Assembly: GCF_018446385.1 (NCBI RefSeq)
Contig: NC_055996.1
Coordinates: forward strand, 14,309,317-14,373,316
Origin: Zingiber officinale
Taxonomy: Eukaryota; Streptophyta; Magnoliopsida; Zingiberales; Zingiberaceae
Reading direction: 5' to 3'
DNA length: 64,000 nt
The notes below the pieces were generated by a model, which saw only the letters and a list, made by a program, of their open reading frames with translations, ran no database searches and was not told where the DNA came from. Below, piece after piece: positions 12,341-25,012 of this stretch. The position numbers and the translations under genes were made by a program. Each line of letters begins with the position of its first letter. Position 1 is the stretch's first letter.

Positions 12341-12818
12341 TCATTTATAAGAGAAAAAATTAAATTGGTCTTATAAAATTCTTAAGAAATTCTTTGATTT
12401 TTTTTTTAAAAAACGTAGATATTTATTCATCTGCCTCCCGTATTCATTTCGTTTTACTATCAAATATATAAAATTAATTTAAAACTATAATTTATGTGAT
12501 ATAATTCTATTAATATTAGATAAAAAAATATTGATATTAAAAAATAAAAATGATGTTATAGCTTTAATATAATATTTCCCTAATCTATTTTATACTAAAC
12601 TAACTAACAACTATGCGATTTGTAATTCTCTTATAACCTAAAGTATACGTAGACAAATATTTTTTCAATATATTTTATTTTTATAATTTATAATTTTTAA
12701 ATATTTTTTAAAATTAATTGATAATAATTTTGAATCATTTCGAATTACGCGCTTTTTGATTATTTTTATTATTATTTCCTTTTAGGTTTTCTTTTATATA
12801 TAAATTTTCCCGCAGATT

Positions 12819-12925
12819 GCTGAGAGTGAGAGTGAGAGTGAGAGTCAGAGCGGCCGGCGACGATTTCGTGAGAGAGGGAGCGGCCGGCGACGATTTCGTG
12901 AGAGAGGGAGCGGTCGGCGACGATT
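12819..12925 (+). repeat. Tandem repeats in the 5' UTR of the left MED26-like gene
   Basis: About five GAGAGT hexamers (from 12819) are followed by a 30-bp unit (core CGGCCGGCGACGATTTCGTG) present twice and a third partial time, ending about 40 bases before the start codon. The right duplicate lacks this array. A TATATAAA box at about 12797 lies just upstream. Confidence 0.75.
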
Positions 12926-12952
12926 CCCTGAATCCGTCCGACGACGTTTTGC

Positions 12953-14102
12953 ATGACGACCTCCTCGCTCGACCCATGGCGGGGCTTCTTCCGGGCGGGT
13001 GGCGACTCGGACATCTTCGACGTCATCCGGCAAGCCATACGCGTCGCTGCCTCCGATCACCCGGACGAGTTCAAGAGCCGGCGGGATGAGATTGCACAGA
13101 TGCTATTCTCCGCGCCTCACCGCGTCGAGAAGGCCGATGAGGGCCGCGGAAATTCGGTCGAACCGATCGATGTCAAAGCGATCGAGGAGGATGAAGGCCG
13201 TGGCAACGCCGTCAATGCGATCGAGGATAAGAAGGATGGCCGCCGTGGCAACGCCGTCAAAGTGACCGATGTCAAAGCGATCGAGGAGAGGGAGGAGGAC
13301 TCTGGCCGTGGCAACGCCGTCAAAAGCGTTGGAACTTTATTACCCTCGTTGACTCCGTCTCCGTCCGAAGAACAGAAACCTGCAGATGTCGGTGTCGATC
13401 AAGAAAAAGCAGATACGATGAGCCGAGAAACCTGGAAGGTGTCCGTTTCAGAAAATGGCAAGATTCTTCTTAGAAGACGACTCTGTGATCCAACGAAGCC
13501 ATCGGAGCCACGGAGAACATCGAATCCTCCTGTACCTAGCAATCAGGAGTTCCTTCCGGCATTCACAGAGGATCAACCTGCAGAGCCTCCTCTGATTGCT
13601 CCATCCACAGGACATCCACAAGGCAGATTACAGAGAACATCCAGTACAGAGCATAAACCTGAGATTGCTGTTGCTCAACCTGAGCCTCCCAGATTACTGC
13701 CAAACATGCCTCTAGATGTAAGTTCATCAGCTGTTATAAGTTGTTTCTAGCTTAATTTATACATAATTATATTTGTTATAACAATTCGATCAAATGCCTT
13801 GATCAGGATGCATTGCTTCGATCTAAGCTGGAAATGTCAAAGCGCAAGCTTCGCGAAGGCTACCAACAAACTGAAAATGGTATGCTGGATATATTCAACT
13901 AATTATTTATTTAATTTCTGTGCGAATTGAGTGTTTGATAATGTCTTGATCCTGAAGGAAGATTAGTGACATATATATTTACTTGATATATGCAGCAAAA
14001 AGGCAGCGAAGGATACAAGTAATTCAACCTCGAGCAGCAATACCCAAGGACTGCAATAAAAAGCCTTGCCTGTTTAAAACCTTGGGAACTTGGCTGAGAT
14101 AA
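12953..14102 (+). CDS. Mediator subunit 26-like protein without central TFIIS-N domain (left copy)
   Basis: Three exons, 12953-13717, 13807-13879 and 13996-14102, join in frame with GT-AG introns into 314 residues. Residues about 5-52 (LDPWRGFFRAGGDSDIFDVI, then IRVAASDHPDEFKSRRDEIAQ) resemble the N-terminus of plant MED26 subunits. The C-terminus (MSKRKLREGYQQTENAKRQ, RRIQVI, IPK) matches the conserved MED26 tail. The TFIIS N-terminal (LW) domain that MED26 proteins carry between these parts is missing. In its place are four GRGNAV-type repeats (about residues 63-125) and a low-complexity linker. MED26 is a Mediator subunit acting in nuclear transcription; whether this short form works there is unknown. 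The start is the first ATG in frame and aligns with the right copy. No disruption is seen. Confidence 0.65.
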
Positions 14103-14270
14103 ATTCTATCGATCTTTCAAGCTGCATGCCACAACAACTCCAGAGATAGGCTACACTGATTTTCTCAAGCTGCTTCAGGTGCAAGCTCCTCCAGTTGCTC
14201 GCCAGCTTCAGCACGTGAAGTTTTGATGTGTACAGGAACCACATCCACACCACTTACAGCAAACTAGCTT

Positions 14271-15176
14271 TCTAGTTCTCTGCAGATCGAGGACAAAACT
14301 CTTCAACACAAACTGTTACCTGATCACTTTGTAGTTCTCTTCAGCAAGTTGAAATGACTATGGAATGCCACTTTTACTTTTGGGTTTGGAATTGATTAGT
14401 GCGTGATTTTTCATTTTGGTTGTCACCTCATGATCATGAGGTTTCTCCAGCAATTCCAGTTGTTGAGATCTAAGATTCAATGGAAATAACCCAGTTTATA
14501 ATTCCGTTACTTAGTTCCAATTTCCACCATTGCATTTGATTGATATATTTGGCATATTCAGAAGGATCATCAAGAGACCAAGTTCCATTGATTCATCATA
14601 AAGCTGCTTCTTTTGTTGTCTCCTTGTAAGTAGAGTGGAAGAATTCAAGTGAATCAGTACTCATAAGACAGGAAAATAAGTTCCCCTTTCAACTATATCG
14701 CAATTGAATCATGATGTTCAACCATTTTTTTTTTGTTTGATGAAAATAAGCTATATTTCGATACTTGAAACCTCAATCCTCCTCACTCATCAAATTTATA
14801 TATTGTCGAAGTTTGAGACGCTCCACATTCAACAAACAAAAACATTATGTGAGGTGGTGTATCTTGTATATTAGAAGATTCAAATTCAATTATCCGTCAT
14901 AAGAGATACCCTTTATGAAGATCTTGCTTTTTCAAGTTCGGTTCTCCTTATGTCACATTCATTTAATTTGGTAATTTAGATTGGTTGCCTAAGTAGATTT
15001 AGTGCCATGGACAATGAATAAACCACATTTTGAGAATCAAGAATTCTGGATTTAGAATAATGGAAAGACAAGCAACTTCAGGTGGAAATTTTGTTGTTTA
15101 GATAGAGTTTTATCTCAAGATCTACTTGATTATCTTTAGGTTTACTATGTTGCCTTCATTGCTTGGTATAGCTTTA
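14271..15176. other. Non-coding spacer
   Basis: This lies beyond the inner end of the left duplication arm. I see no gene, RNA or clear repeat in it. Confidence 0.5.
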
Positions 15177-15661
15177 TTTAACGGAGTAAATGAACTAAGT
15201 CGCTCGTGAGCTATTCGAAGCTCGATTCGATAAAAACTCGTTTGAGCTTATTTAATGAGGCTCGTTAAGATAAATAAATCAAGTTCAAGTTTCACAATAT
15301 TCGGCTCGTTAGCTCGTGAACATGTTCGTTAAGCTCATGAATCAACTTTTAAATAAAAATAATAATAGTTTTGATATTAAATTTATAGATTTTACACTCT
15401 ACTTATGAAAAATATAGATAAATATATTAAATTTATTTATTAGAATAAAATTATAAATTTTAACAAGAATATTATAATTTTTTTAAAATATATAATTTAG
15501 TTTTTAATGAATATTTAAATTTATAATTTATATTTATTAAGTTTGTTTAGGCTCGATAAAAGCTCGTGAGTCATGAATATATTCGTTAAATAAAGCTCGA
15601 CTCGATTATAAACGAGCCAAACTCAAACATCCAAAAGGTCGGCTCGACTCGATTACACCCT
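15177..15661. mobile_element. hAT-type MITE, AGCTCG-rich, with 8-bp target duplication
   Basis: The element is flanked by perfect 8-bp repeats TAGCTTTA (15169-15176 and 15662-15669), the length made by hAT transposases. Its ends are rich in GCTCGTGAGC / CGAGTCGAGC motifs, and the right end reads (minus strand) AGGGTGTAATCGAGTCGAGC, a common plant MITE terminus. The interior is AT-rich and non-coding. It moves only with a transposase supplied elsewhere. Confidence 0.75.
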
Positions 15662-15728
15662 TAGCTTTACTGAACACTTTACTAGAATGTGATTTCATGG
15701 TGCTTGTTAAGCTGGTGCGTACGTGCGG

Positions 15729-16138
15729 AAGTGCAAAGTGCGCCTACAAAGCGCCCATTGCGCACGTGGCGGGCTCACAGGTGCGAGCACATGCTCGCCC
15801 CTGAGAAGAGAACACATGGTCTTTTTTTCTGAGTTAACTCCATTAACACAGCATCATTAATAAGCAAAGAATGCACATCGAAAATTTCCGATGTGGGCCT
15901 ATTCTTCCATGTATTTCCTTATATATATCATTAATGAATAATTAATATTTATTTGGGCCGACTTTAAACAATTAATTTCTCATTCACCTTTAATCGGTTT
16001 TCAGCAAATTAATAGTCTAAATTTATCTACGCGAAACGTAGATTTTAATTTTGAAATCAATTACGACTTTTATCTATTGATGACATTCTGATTTTTCCAC
16101 AAAATCGTATTGATCCATTAAGGCTCCAATATCCAACA
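15729..16138 (-). repeat. Truncated LTR of the copia family found at 43141-59070
   Basis: From the AAGTGCAAAGTGCGCC segment to the terminal CCAATATCCAACA it parallels 43870-44271 and 58640-59070. The terminal TGTTGGATATTGG (minus strand) is at 16138. The other half of the LTR is missing. Confidence 0.8.
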
Positions 16139-16740
16139 AACAAACCGTCTTATTTTTTTTCCTTTACTTAATAACCTCATAAGAAAGGTCCTGATGCCTC
16201 TGATGCCTCTCTAAGGTCTGATATCTAAACTTCAGTCTCATTTGATAAAAACTAAAATAATCACTGGTCATAAGATTTGATTAGAAATTTTGAAAAATAT
16301 CAGGAAAGTTCTGACGTGTTGTTTTGTGCCCCTTTGTAAAAATCTCATTACATTCTGGTACATGCTGTACATTCTTTTTCTTGCTCAGGTGTTTTTTGAT
16401 AGTGACATAGAACTAAAAAAAATTTACTGCCTTATGTTGAAAATATTAATTTTTGGAAATTTGGTGCTGTTGCTCATGTGTTATTATGCTCATTTGTTTG
16501 AGTAGGCAAAGGTTGAGGCATCACTTCGTGGCAAGTGGTTGCTAGTCAGTGTATAGTCTCATGAAGAATTTAGCTCAAGTAGGTGGACTTGAACTACTGT
16601 TCTTTGATTTCACCTTTACAAAATGGTGATTTTTGAAATATTTCATGTTAAATCTCAACCATGATAGTGATACATGGGCAAACGAAGCTGTCGCATAAAC
16701 TATGTCATTCTAATTTCATTTTATTTTGTTGAATAAGTGA
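16139..16740. other. Non-coding spacer
   Basis: This is AT-rich DNA. A short 71-codon frame at 16290-16505 has no recognisable similarity or gene context and is probably chance. Confidence 0.45.
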
Positions 16741-17920
16741 ATGGAGAAGAAATGAAAGAGGGAAGAGGTTTCGTTGTGAATGAAACTTTAGTCTCATATT
16801 GGAAATTTCAAGATATTTTTGTTGGTTTATATTGATTCACATATATTGAGGATGTGAACAAATATATGGGAAAATGCTCTCTCCCATGCGTGGGTGTGTA
16901 GGGGGGTGCAAATCCAGGGCTTAGATTGCGCTGAACCAAGTTGACTCGTGTGCGAGCGTGACTTGCGCACACGAATGCCGGACCAGTCGGGACAAAATTT
17001 GCTCAAGTGGAACAATTAACATTTTGCTGCTATGAAACGGATGCATTAAATTTGAGATTAATGCAGAATAAAATTGACTGAGTAATAATGAGTGAAACGA
17101 TGTCATTTCACTGCTCGGCTAATAATAACTATTAAGATCATTAACTCTGGCCATTGATCCGAGCTCCTATACAAGGAGGCTCCGATCATATGCAGAGAAC
17201 ACACAACGAGCAAAGCAAAGACTCTCCATTTTTCTTCCTCCTCCTCTGTCGTGCATCTCCTGCTCGGGCGAGTGCTCGTGATTGCATTCGGGTACCACTC
17301 AGCTCGCACTGACCACCAGTGCTTGGTCGGATTCACGGTTGGGTGTTGTCTCCTGGGAAACAGACAACCCTTGTAAGCCTCGAAGTACAGCCGGAGGTGG
17401 GCGAATCTGTTTCAAGGAAACTGCGACTCGCAGGCCTCGGTCGGTCTCTTTGTCAGATAGACAGATTTCTCCGTCCGCTCGGGATCTTCGCCCGGTCGGC
17501 TAGTCTCTTTGATAGTCCGCGACCTATCTGCTCGACCCGGTCGACCTCTCTGATAGCCCAACCTGTCTGCTTCACTCGGTCTGTCTGCTTGACCCGGCCG
17601 ACCTCTCTTGTTCTGCATGTCGGCCTAGTCCGACCGGCCTCTCTTGCTCGGCCTGTTTGCCTCTTCCGACCGATCTCTCTTGCTCGACCTGTCTACCTAG
17701 TCCGATCGACCTTTCTTGTTAGGTCTGTCTACCTCGTTCGACCGACCTCTTTGCTCGGACACTCTACTCACGCAGTCACTTTGAGGTTGACACTTGGATA
17801 AAAATCAACCCCTGCTGACAGCCTGTGATCATTTGCTTAGGTCAGCTCAATTGTAAGTTAAATTTAAATTCTGTATAATTTTTTAAATTCAATTAAGTCC
17901 CCTATAAATCTCCGACAACA
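16740..17920 (+). repeat. LTR-like segment
   Basis: A promoter-like region (CTCCTATACAAGGAGG at about 17164) is followed by a pyrimidine-rich transcript-like region, a minisatellite (17515-17765) and a CCGACAACA end at 17912-17920. This looks like an LTR or its fragment. No inner coding region, partner LTR or target duplication was found, so both ends are estimates. Confidence 0.4.
17515..17765 (+). repeat. Minisatellite, about 36-38 bp units
   Basis: Roughly six to seven degenerate units of the type CGACCTCTCTTGCTCGACC + TGTCTACCTAGTC are visible in tandem. The array stays open in one frame, producing repeats such as TSLARPVCL, but there is no sign of a gene around it. Confidence 0.75.
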
Positions 17921-19015
17921 TATTATTTGTATTCCAATACATTTTTTGGCAGGTTAGTTAATTATATCAATATTGTATATTTGTTAGCTCATATGCATTG
18001 ATTTTTCTGACATTTATTTAAGATGCTGAGCACTTTTTGTGCATATGCACATATGGTTGTATAACTTAATTTTTTTTATATATCACATTTTATTGCAATT
18101 TTACGTATACAATGGTACTATTGAAGGGAAGGTGTGTGTTTCTCCAACAATTTCCTCGCCATGCATCTCTATGGCTTATATTCTTCTCTAACTTATGTTT
18201 TGACTACAAGATCGGATTAAACAATCATCATCTTATATGAATTTCTTCAAAATTGAGAAAAACAATTAGAGATTTTAGATTAGAAAAGTTTTAAGTAGTT
18301 TTCTTTCTTGTTTTGATAGAGTAGATACACAACAAACAACTACTTTTATTAATTTTTAATCATCTATATTTTTCTATTTGATTCAACTGACCACACAAAA
18401 GAAATGAAAAATAATTGATTGTTCTATTTTCTAGAACTTATAATGAATCAAATTGATATCTGTTCTAAAGATTAGAAAATTGAATAAAAAAATACAGTAA
18501 AAGCATCTATAGATGAAATTCAAATGATATTATATTCCTTTAAAATCTTAATTTATTTTAATAAAATATACTTATACATTTTAATCTCTTTTTGCTATTT
18601 CATAAGAAAATATAGCTAAGAGGCATCATATTCCTATTGATGAATCTTGTTCAAAAGTTTGGATTAATAGAGTTTTACATAGAAGGTGGACCTAATTCGA
18701 CTAAATTAAAAAACATTTCTTCTTGAAGATGCAATAGGAAGGATAGTCATTTTCACTTTATCTAATCTTATAGTTTTGTGTGAGTAATATAGATTCTAAT
18801 AAATATTTATTTTTTAAGGAAAGAAAACACATTAATAAATGAATTTTTTATTATTAGTTTAAATTATTACGGAGTGAAATTAATTTTTTTATGTGGTATT
18901 TACATGTGGCATTATAATTGTGTGTGATATTAGTGTGTTGTATTATAATTATAGTGTTAAAATTGTTTGAGTTTAGATTTTATATTTGTGGTGCTGATAA
19001 TTATGTGGTTTACAT
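17921..19015. other. AT-rich non-coding spacer
   Basis: I see no gene, RNA or transposon structure here. Confidence 0.45.
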
Positions 19016-19019
19016 CACA

Positions 19020-19210
19020 CCCTAAATGCAGTGCGTGGTGCGTGCTGCGAATGATCTTAATCGCAGTGCACACCGTGCGCTACAAATACTCTTATTGTAG
19101 TGCACAATGCATGCAACAATTGTTCTTAACCAGAGCACGTAGCGTGTGGTGCAAATACTCTTAACCGCAGCACATGGCGTGCGTTATGAATGTTCTTAAT
19201 CGTAGCGCAC
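19020..19210 (+). repeat. Degenerate tandem array, about 40-bp units
   Basis: About five copies of a unit ending in variants of AAATACTCTTAACCGCAGC and containing GTGCGYGGTGCGY. Units have diverged but keep the spacing. They run directly into the 121-bp tandem duplication that follows. Confidence 0.7.
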
Positions 19211-19212
19211 GA

Positions 19213-19454
19213 CATACGCTGTCGATGTCTTATGACTTTCAATAGCTTGTAGTTGTGTAACGTGCAATGCGTACTGTGAGTAATATAATTGTGTGCCGTG
19301 AAAAGTGATATTTGTTATAGTACATTTTTTATCCATACGCTGTCGATGTTTTATGACTTTCAACAATTTGTAGTTGTGTAGCGTGCAATGCGCACTGCGA
19401 ATAATATAATTGCGTGTCGTGAAAAATGATATTTATTATAGTACATTTTCTATC
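19213..19454 (+). repeat. Tandem duplication, 121-bp unit
   Basis: Two adjacent copies start CATACGCTGTCGATG at 19213 and 19334. They agree over most of their length, including TTGTAGTTGTGTA and TATAGTACATTTT. No gene is present. Confidence 0.85.
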
Positions 19455-20324
19455 TAAAAATAGGAATGTCTTAGGCCTTTCCTAATAGAATTTCATTTGT
19501 TAATCAACCTCTATTGAAAGGCTTATAATAGTTTAGATTTGCCTGGTTGTATAACAAGCATATTGCTAGCAGTTTGTTTTGTCAAATAGAAGTTTGACTT
19601 GTTTGTTTAATTACTATTTTAACTTTTAATACAAATAAATGAACGAGTGGGCTTGCAATTTTATTATTATTATTATTATTTTGATAATTATTATGATTTA
19701 GCCGTTTTCCAATAGATTCAAGTACACATCCTCTCTATCAGACTTCTATCAAATCTCATTAATTAATTATGGGTTATATGAATTTATAGGCTACCGTCGA
19801 GTGGATAGAAGATGATAAGAGTTTTTCTCGAAGGACATATATTCACTGTGAATTGATCCATATCTCATTATAATAAATTTATTATCCTCTATCCAACTAA
19901 ACACCCTATGAAAAATATCAAATCTCATTTAAGTATATTATACAAGATGCATGTAAAAATAATTCTTCTGATGAGAAAACAGATGGTTAAGGGACCAATT
20001 CAATGTCGATTGTCTCTATAGCATTAGAATACCCTAGTTTACCGAGAGCATTTGATTCTTCTCACACTAAAATATCGCATGTTACCAAACTATACACAAT
20101 ATCGCATGTTACCAAACTATAGTGTATTATTCTTTTGGACATACAACTTTATATATATATGACATGGCTTCTTAAAATACACTTTTTGTGTTCAAATTTA
20201 GACTCTTTATCTCATTGTTCTTCCAAGACTAGATCATTTTATTTTTTTATCCGGATGTCTCATTGATTCAATTAATGTTAGAAGGTGACTGATTAAGGCT
20301 TATCAAAGTTTTTCATCTGTCTAT
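19455..20324. other. Non-coding spacer
   Basis: AT-rich sequence with an (ATT)n run at about 19662-19680 and a short direct repeat (ATATCGCATGTTACCAAACTATA at about 20071 and 20100, 29 bp apart). No gene is seen. Confidence 0.45.
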
Positions 20325-20341
20325 AAGATAAATTATGGAAG

Positions 20342-20552
20342 TCTCCTCGGATGGGTCTAGTGGTTAGCACATGAGGTGTTGCCATAATGAGGTATGAGGT
20401 TCGAATCTCGGCAAAATCGAGGTAAATACCTTCATGTTGTACTAGTCACTATTCCAAAGGCTAGTAGCCGTCTGTGATTTACTTCCTCCGTGTTGGCCTT
20501 GAGACGGGTTGACGGGGACGCTGAGGGCGAGCGTATTCACCTTTTTACCACA
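20342..20552 (+). mobile_element. tRNA-derived SINE with 17-bp target duplication
   Basis: The head has RNA polymerase III internal promoter boxes: A-box-like TGGGTCTAGTGGTTAGCAC at about 20355 and B-box GGTTCGAATCTCGG at about 20399. The 211-bp unit is flanked by perfect 17-bp repeats AAGATAAATTATGGAAG (20325-20341 and 20553-20569), typical of LINE-driven target-primed insertion. It is non-autonomous and non-coding. Confidence 0.88.
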
Positions 20553-20688
20553 AAGATAAATTATGGAAGCATTTTAATAAGTACCGACACTATTCTCTTT
20601 AGCTATGTGTAATTTAACCACTGCATGATACTAGCAGAGGTATTTTTTTCCTACTTTGTGTTTTATCATGAGATTGTTGTCCTTAATG

Positions 20689-21061
20689 GAGAAAATTACA
20701 TTTTTAGTCCTGTAATTTACATTTTTTTTAATTTTAGTCATGTTATGAGTAAATTTATATTTTTAATCCTATAACTTGTAATATTTTTCAATTTCAATCA
20801 TTTTTCCTCTAAAATTGAAATTTTTCAATAGAAAATGATGAGTTGTAAATTGAATTTGGAGATTTTGATTTTTTATGACTCATGTGCTTTTTATATTCCA
20901 ACCACAAACTAAACATTTTTCGTTGAAAATTTTAATTTTGGAGAAAAAAAGATTGAAATTGAAAAATATTATAAGTTACAGGACTAAGAACGTAAATTAA
21001 CTCATAACAGGATTAAAATTAAAAAAGATATAAGTTACAATACTGAAAATATAATTTTCTT
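20689..21061. mobile_element. MULE-type MITE with long terminal inverted repeats
   Basis: The first about 135 bases (from GAGAAAATTACATTTTTAGT) are matched by the reverse complement of the last about 135. The flanks are TCCTTAATG (20680-20688) and TTCTTAATG (21062-21070), a 9-bp target duplication with one mismatch, as made by Mutator-like transposases. The 100-bp centre is non-coding. The transcript would fold into a long hairpin. Confidence 0.8.
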
Positions 21062-21070
21062 TTCTTAATG

Positions 21071-21800
21071 TAACATGATTTTATAATATGCAATATTATG
21101 TTTTTTTTGGTACAGTGGCATAATTAAAACATAAGATATTATCATATAAAATCTTAGCTCCAAACTCTAGGTATCTGAATGTACTTTGTTCCATATCTGG
21201 ATCATCTACCCTAAATGAATCACCTTTGCCACCCATAATATGTAATATTGTGGCCCGGATAATAATGCAACGGCTAAGTGGTTCAAACTGTTAACAAATA
21301 AATGGCAATTTCAAAAACGCTGATTGTCATAAATTTTAGAAAAGCAAAAAATGGGTTAGGAGTTCGAATCGAAACATAGCTGGAGTGGGCCCCACGCCAT
21401 CCTGACAATGAAATTGTTAGGAACAGCTCAGCTTTCACGTGGTACCACTGGGAGGCTTCACGTGACGTCAAACTTTGATGGCTTTTTTTTATTTGCCCCC
21501 TCCCCCTCTTCAAACTTCGATCCTCCTTTCGAAATACTCCAATTCAAATATATAAAAAGCAGTTGAAAATAACTTTAAAATAATTTTTTACTGAATAAAT
21601 GATTTTACATATTTGAGTTAAAGATAAAATTATTTAGACAAAACTTCTCATTTCAAATAATAGGGTGTCCTTTTAATTTATTAAACGTATAGGATCATTA
21701 TATCAGTCGTCCTCAAAATGCGGGGCCCAACGGTTATCGGACTTGAGAGCAATTGTTAGATCGGATTTGAACCAGCCAATTAAATACCCGCTTCCTCGCT
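21071..21800. other. Upstream region of the alpha-tubulin gene
   Basis: No gene is present. GC content rises from about 21715. A TAAATACC box at 21779 lies about 120 bases upstream of the start codon and is a candidate TATA-like element. Confidence 0.4.
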
Positions 21801-21901
21801 GCAGCGCCCTAGAACACGAAGCCCCTTCCTCTTCTGCTTCCTTTCGCTGCTCCAGTCCGGATCTTTAGGGTTTCGTCGCCGGCGTGAGGCGAAGAGAAAC
21901 G

Positions 21902-24412
<2,511 letters not shown>

Positions 24413-24677
24413 ATGGTCATGTTCGTTGTACGAGGATTGCGTTTCTATATTTTTTTTTTTTTGTTTGTGTATTACGTTCTCTTCCATCATGTGGGTTTGT
24501 GTTGGCTACTTGGGATTGTTTATGACGTTGTGCCACAAACTGCTAGCGATTCAGTACTATTTGGTATGCCTCGTTGCCACACTTGTTCTCTTCTCATTGT
24601 CTTTGTCTAACAATTTGGTTGTAATTGTTCTTTGCTTCTCGTGCTTATTATGCCTTGTTGATTTATTAGATGTGCAA

Positions 24678-24683
24678 AATAAA
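24678..24683 (+). terminator. Polyadenylation signal, alpha-tubulin
   Basis: AATAAA lies 266 bases after the stop codon in a T-rich 3' region. It is a plausible signal, assigned by motif and position only. Confidence 0.45.
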
Positions 24684-25012
24684 CTTTCATACCATGTTTG
24701 TACTAGTTTGGTTATATTAGTTAGTTTGTTACTGTAAACGTCCCTTGGATTCACCTTGCTGATATTGAAAAAACATCGTTCAATATTGATGATGGGGTGT
24801 CGAAGTTTACAATACATGTTCGAAAAGAAACAACCAAATAGCTAGTTAATTAGTTTGCTGTAAGTGGTGTGGATGTGGTTCCTGTACACATTAAGACTTC
24901 ACGTGCTGAAGCTGGCAAGCAACTGGAGCTTGCTCCCGAAGCAGCTTTGCGAAAATCAGTGTAGCCTATTTCTGGAGTTGTTGTGGCATGCAGCTTGAAA
25001 GATCGATAGAAT

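Larger units (their letters stand above)
10671..14270 (+). repeat. Left arm of an inverted segmental duplication
   Basis: Blocks of this segment match the reverse complement of 24840-30980 in matching order: 10671-11130 with about 30980-30390; 11705-11775 with about 27900-27830; 12340-12440 with about 27765-27650; 12510-12600 with about 26735-26640; and the whole Mediator-26-like gene plus its 3' flank, 12940-14270, with 26180-24840. The gaps are accounted for by insertions or deletions in one arm. The left arm lacks the WD40-gene exons and the solo LTR present in the right arm. Confidence 0.85.

Noticed and set aside
17319..17801. 160-codon open frame with Leu/Val/Arg/Pro repeats
   Set aside because: It is created by the minisatellite period; there is no start context, homology or splice support, and it lies in LTR-like sequence.
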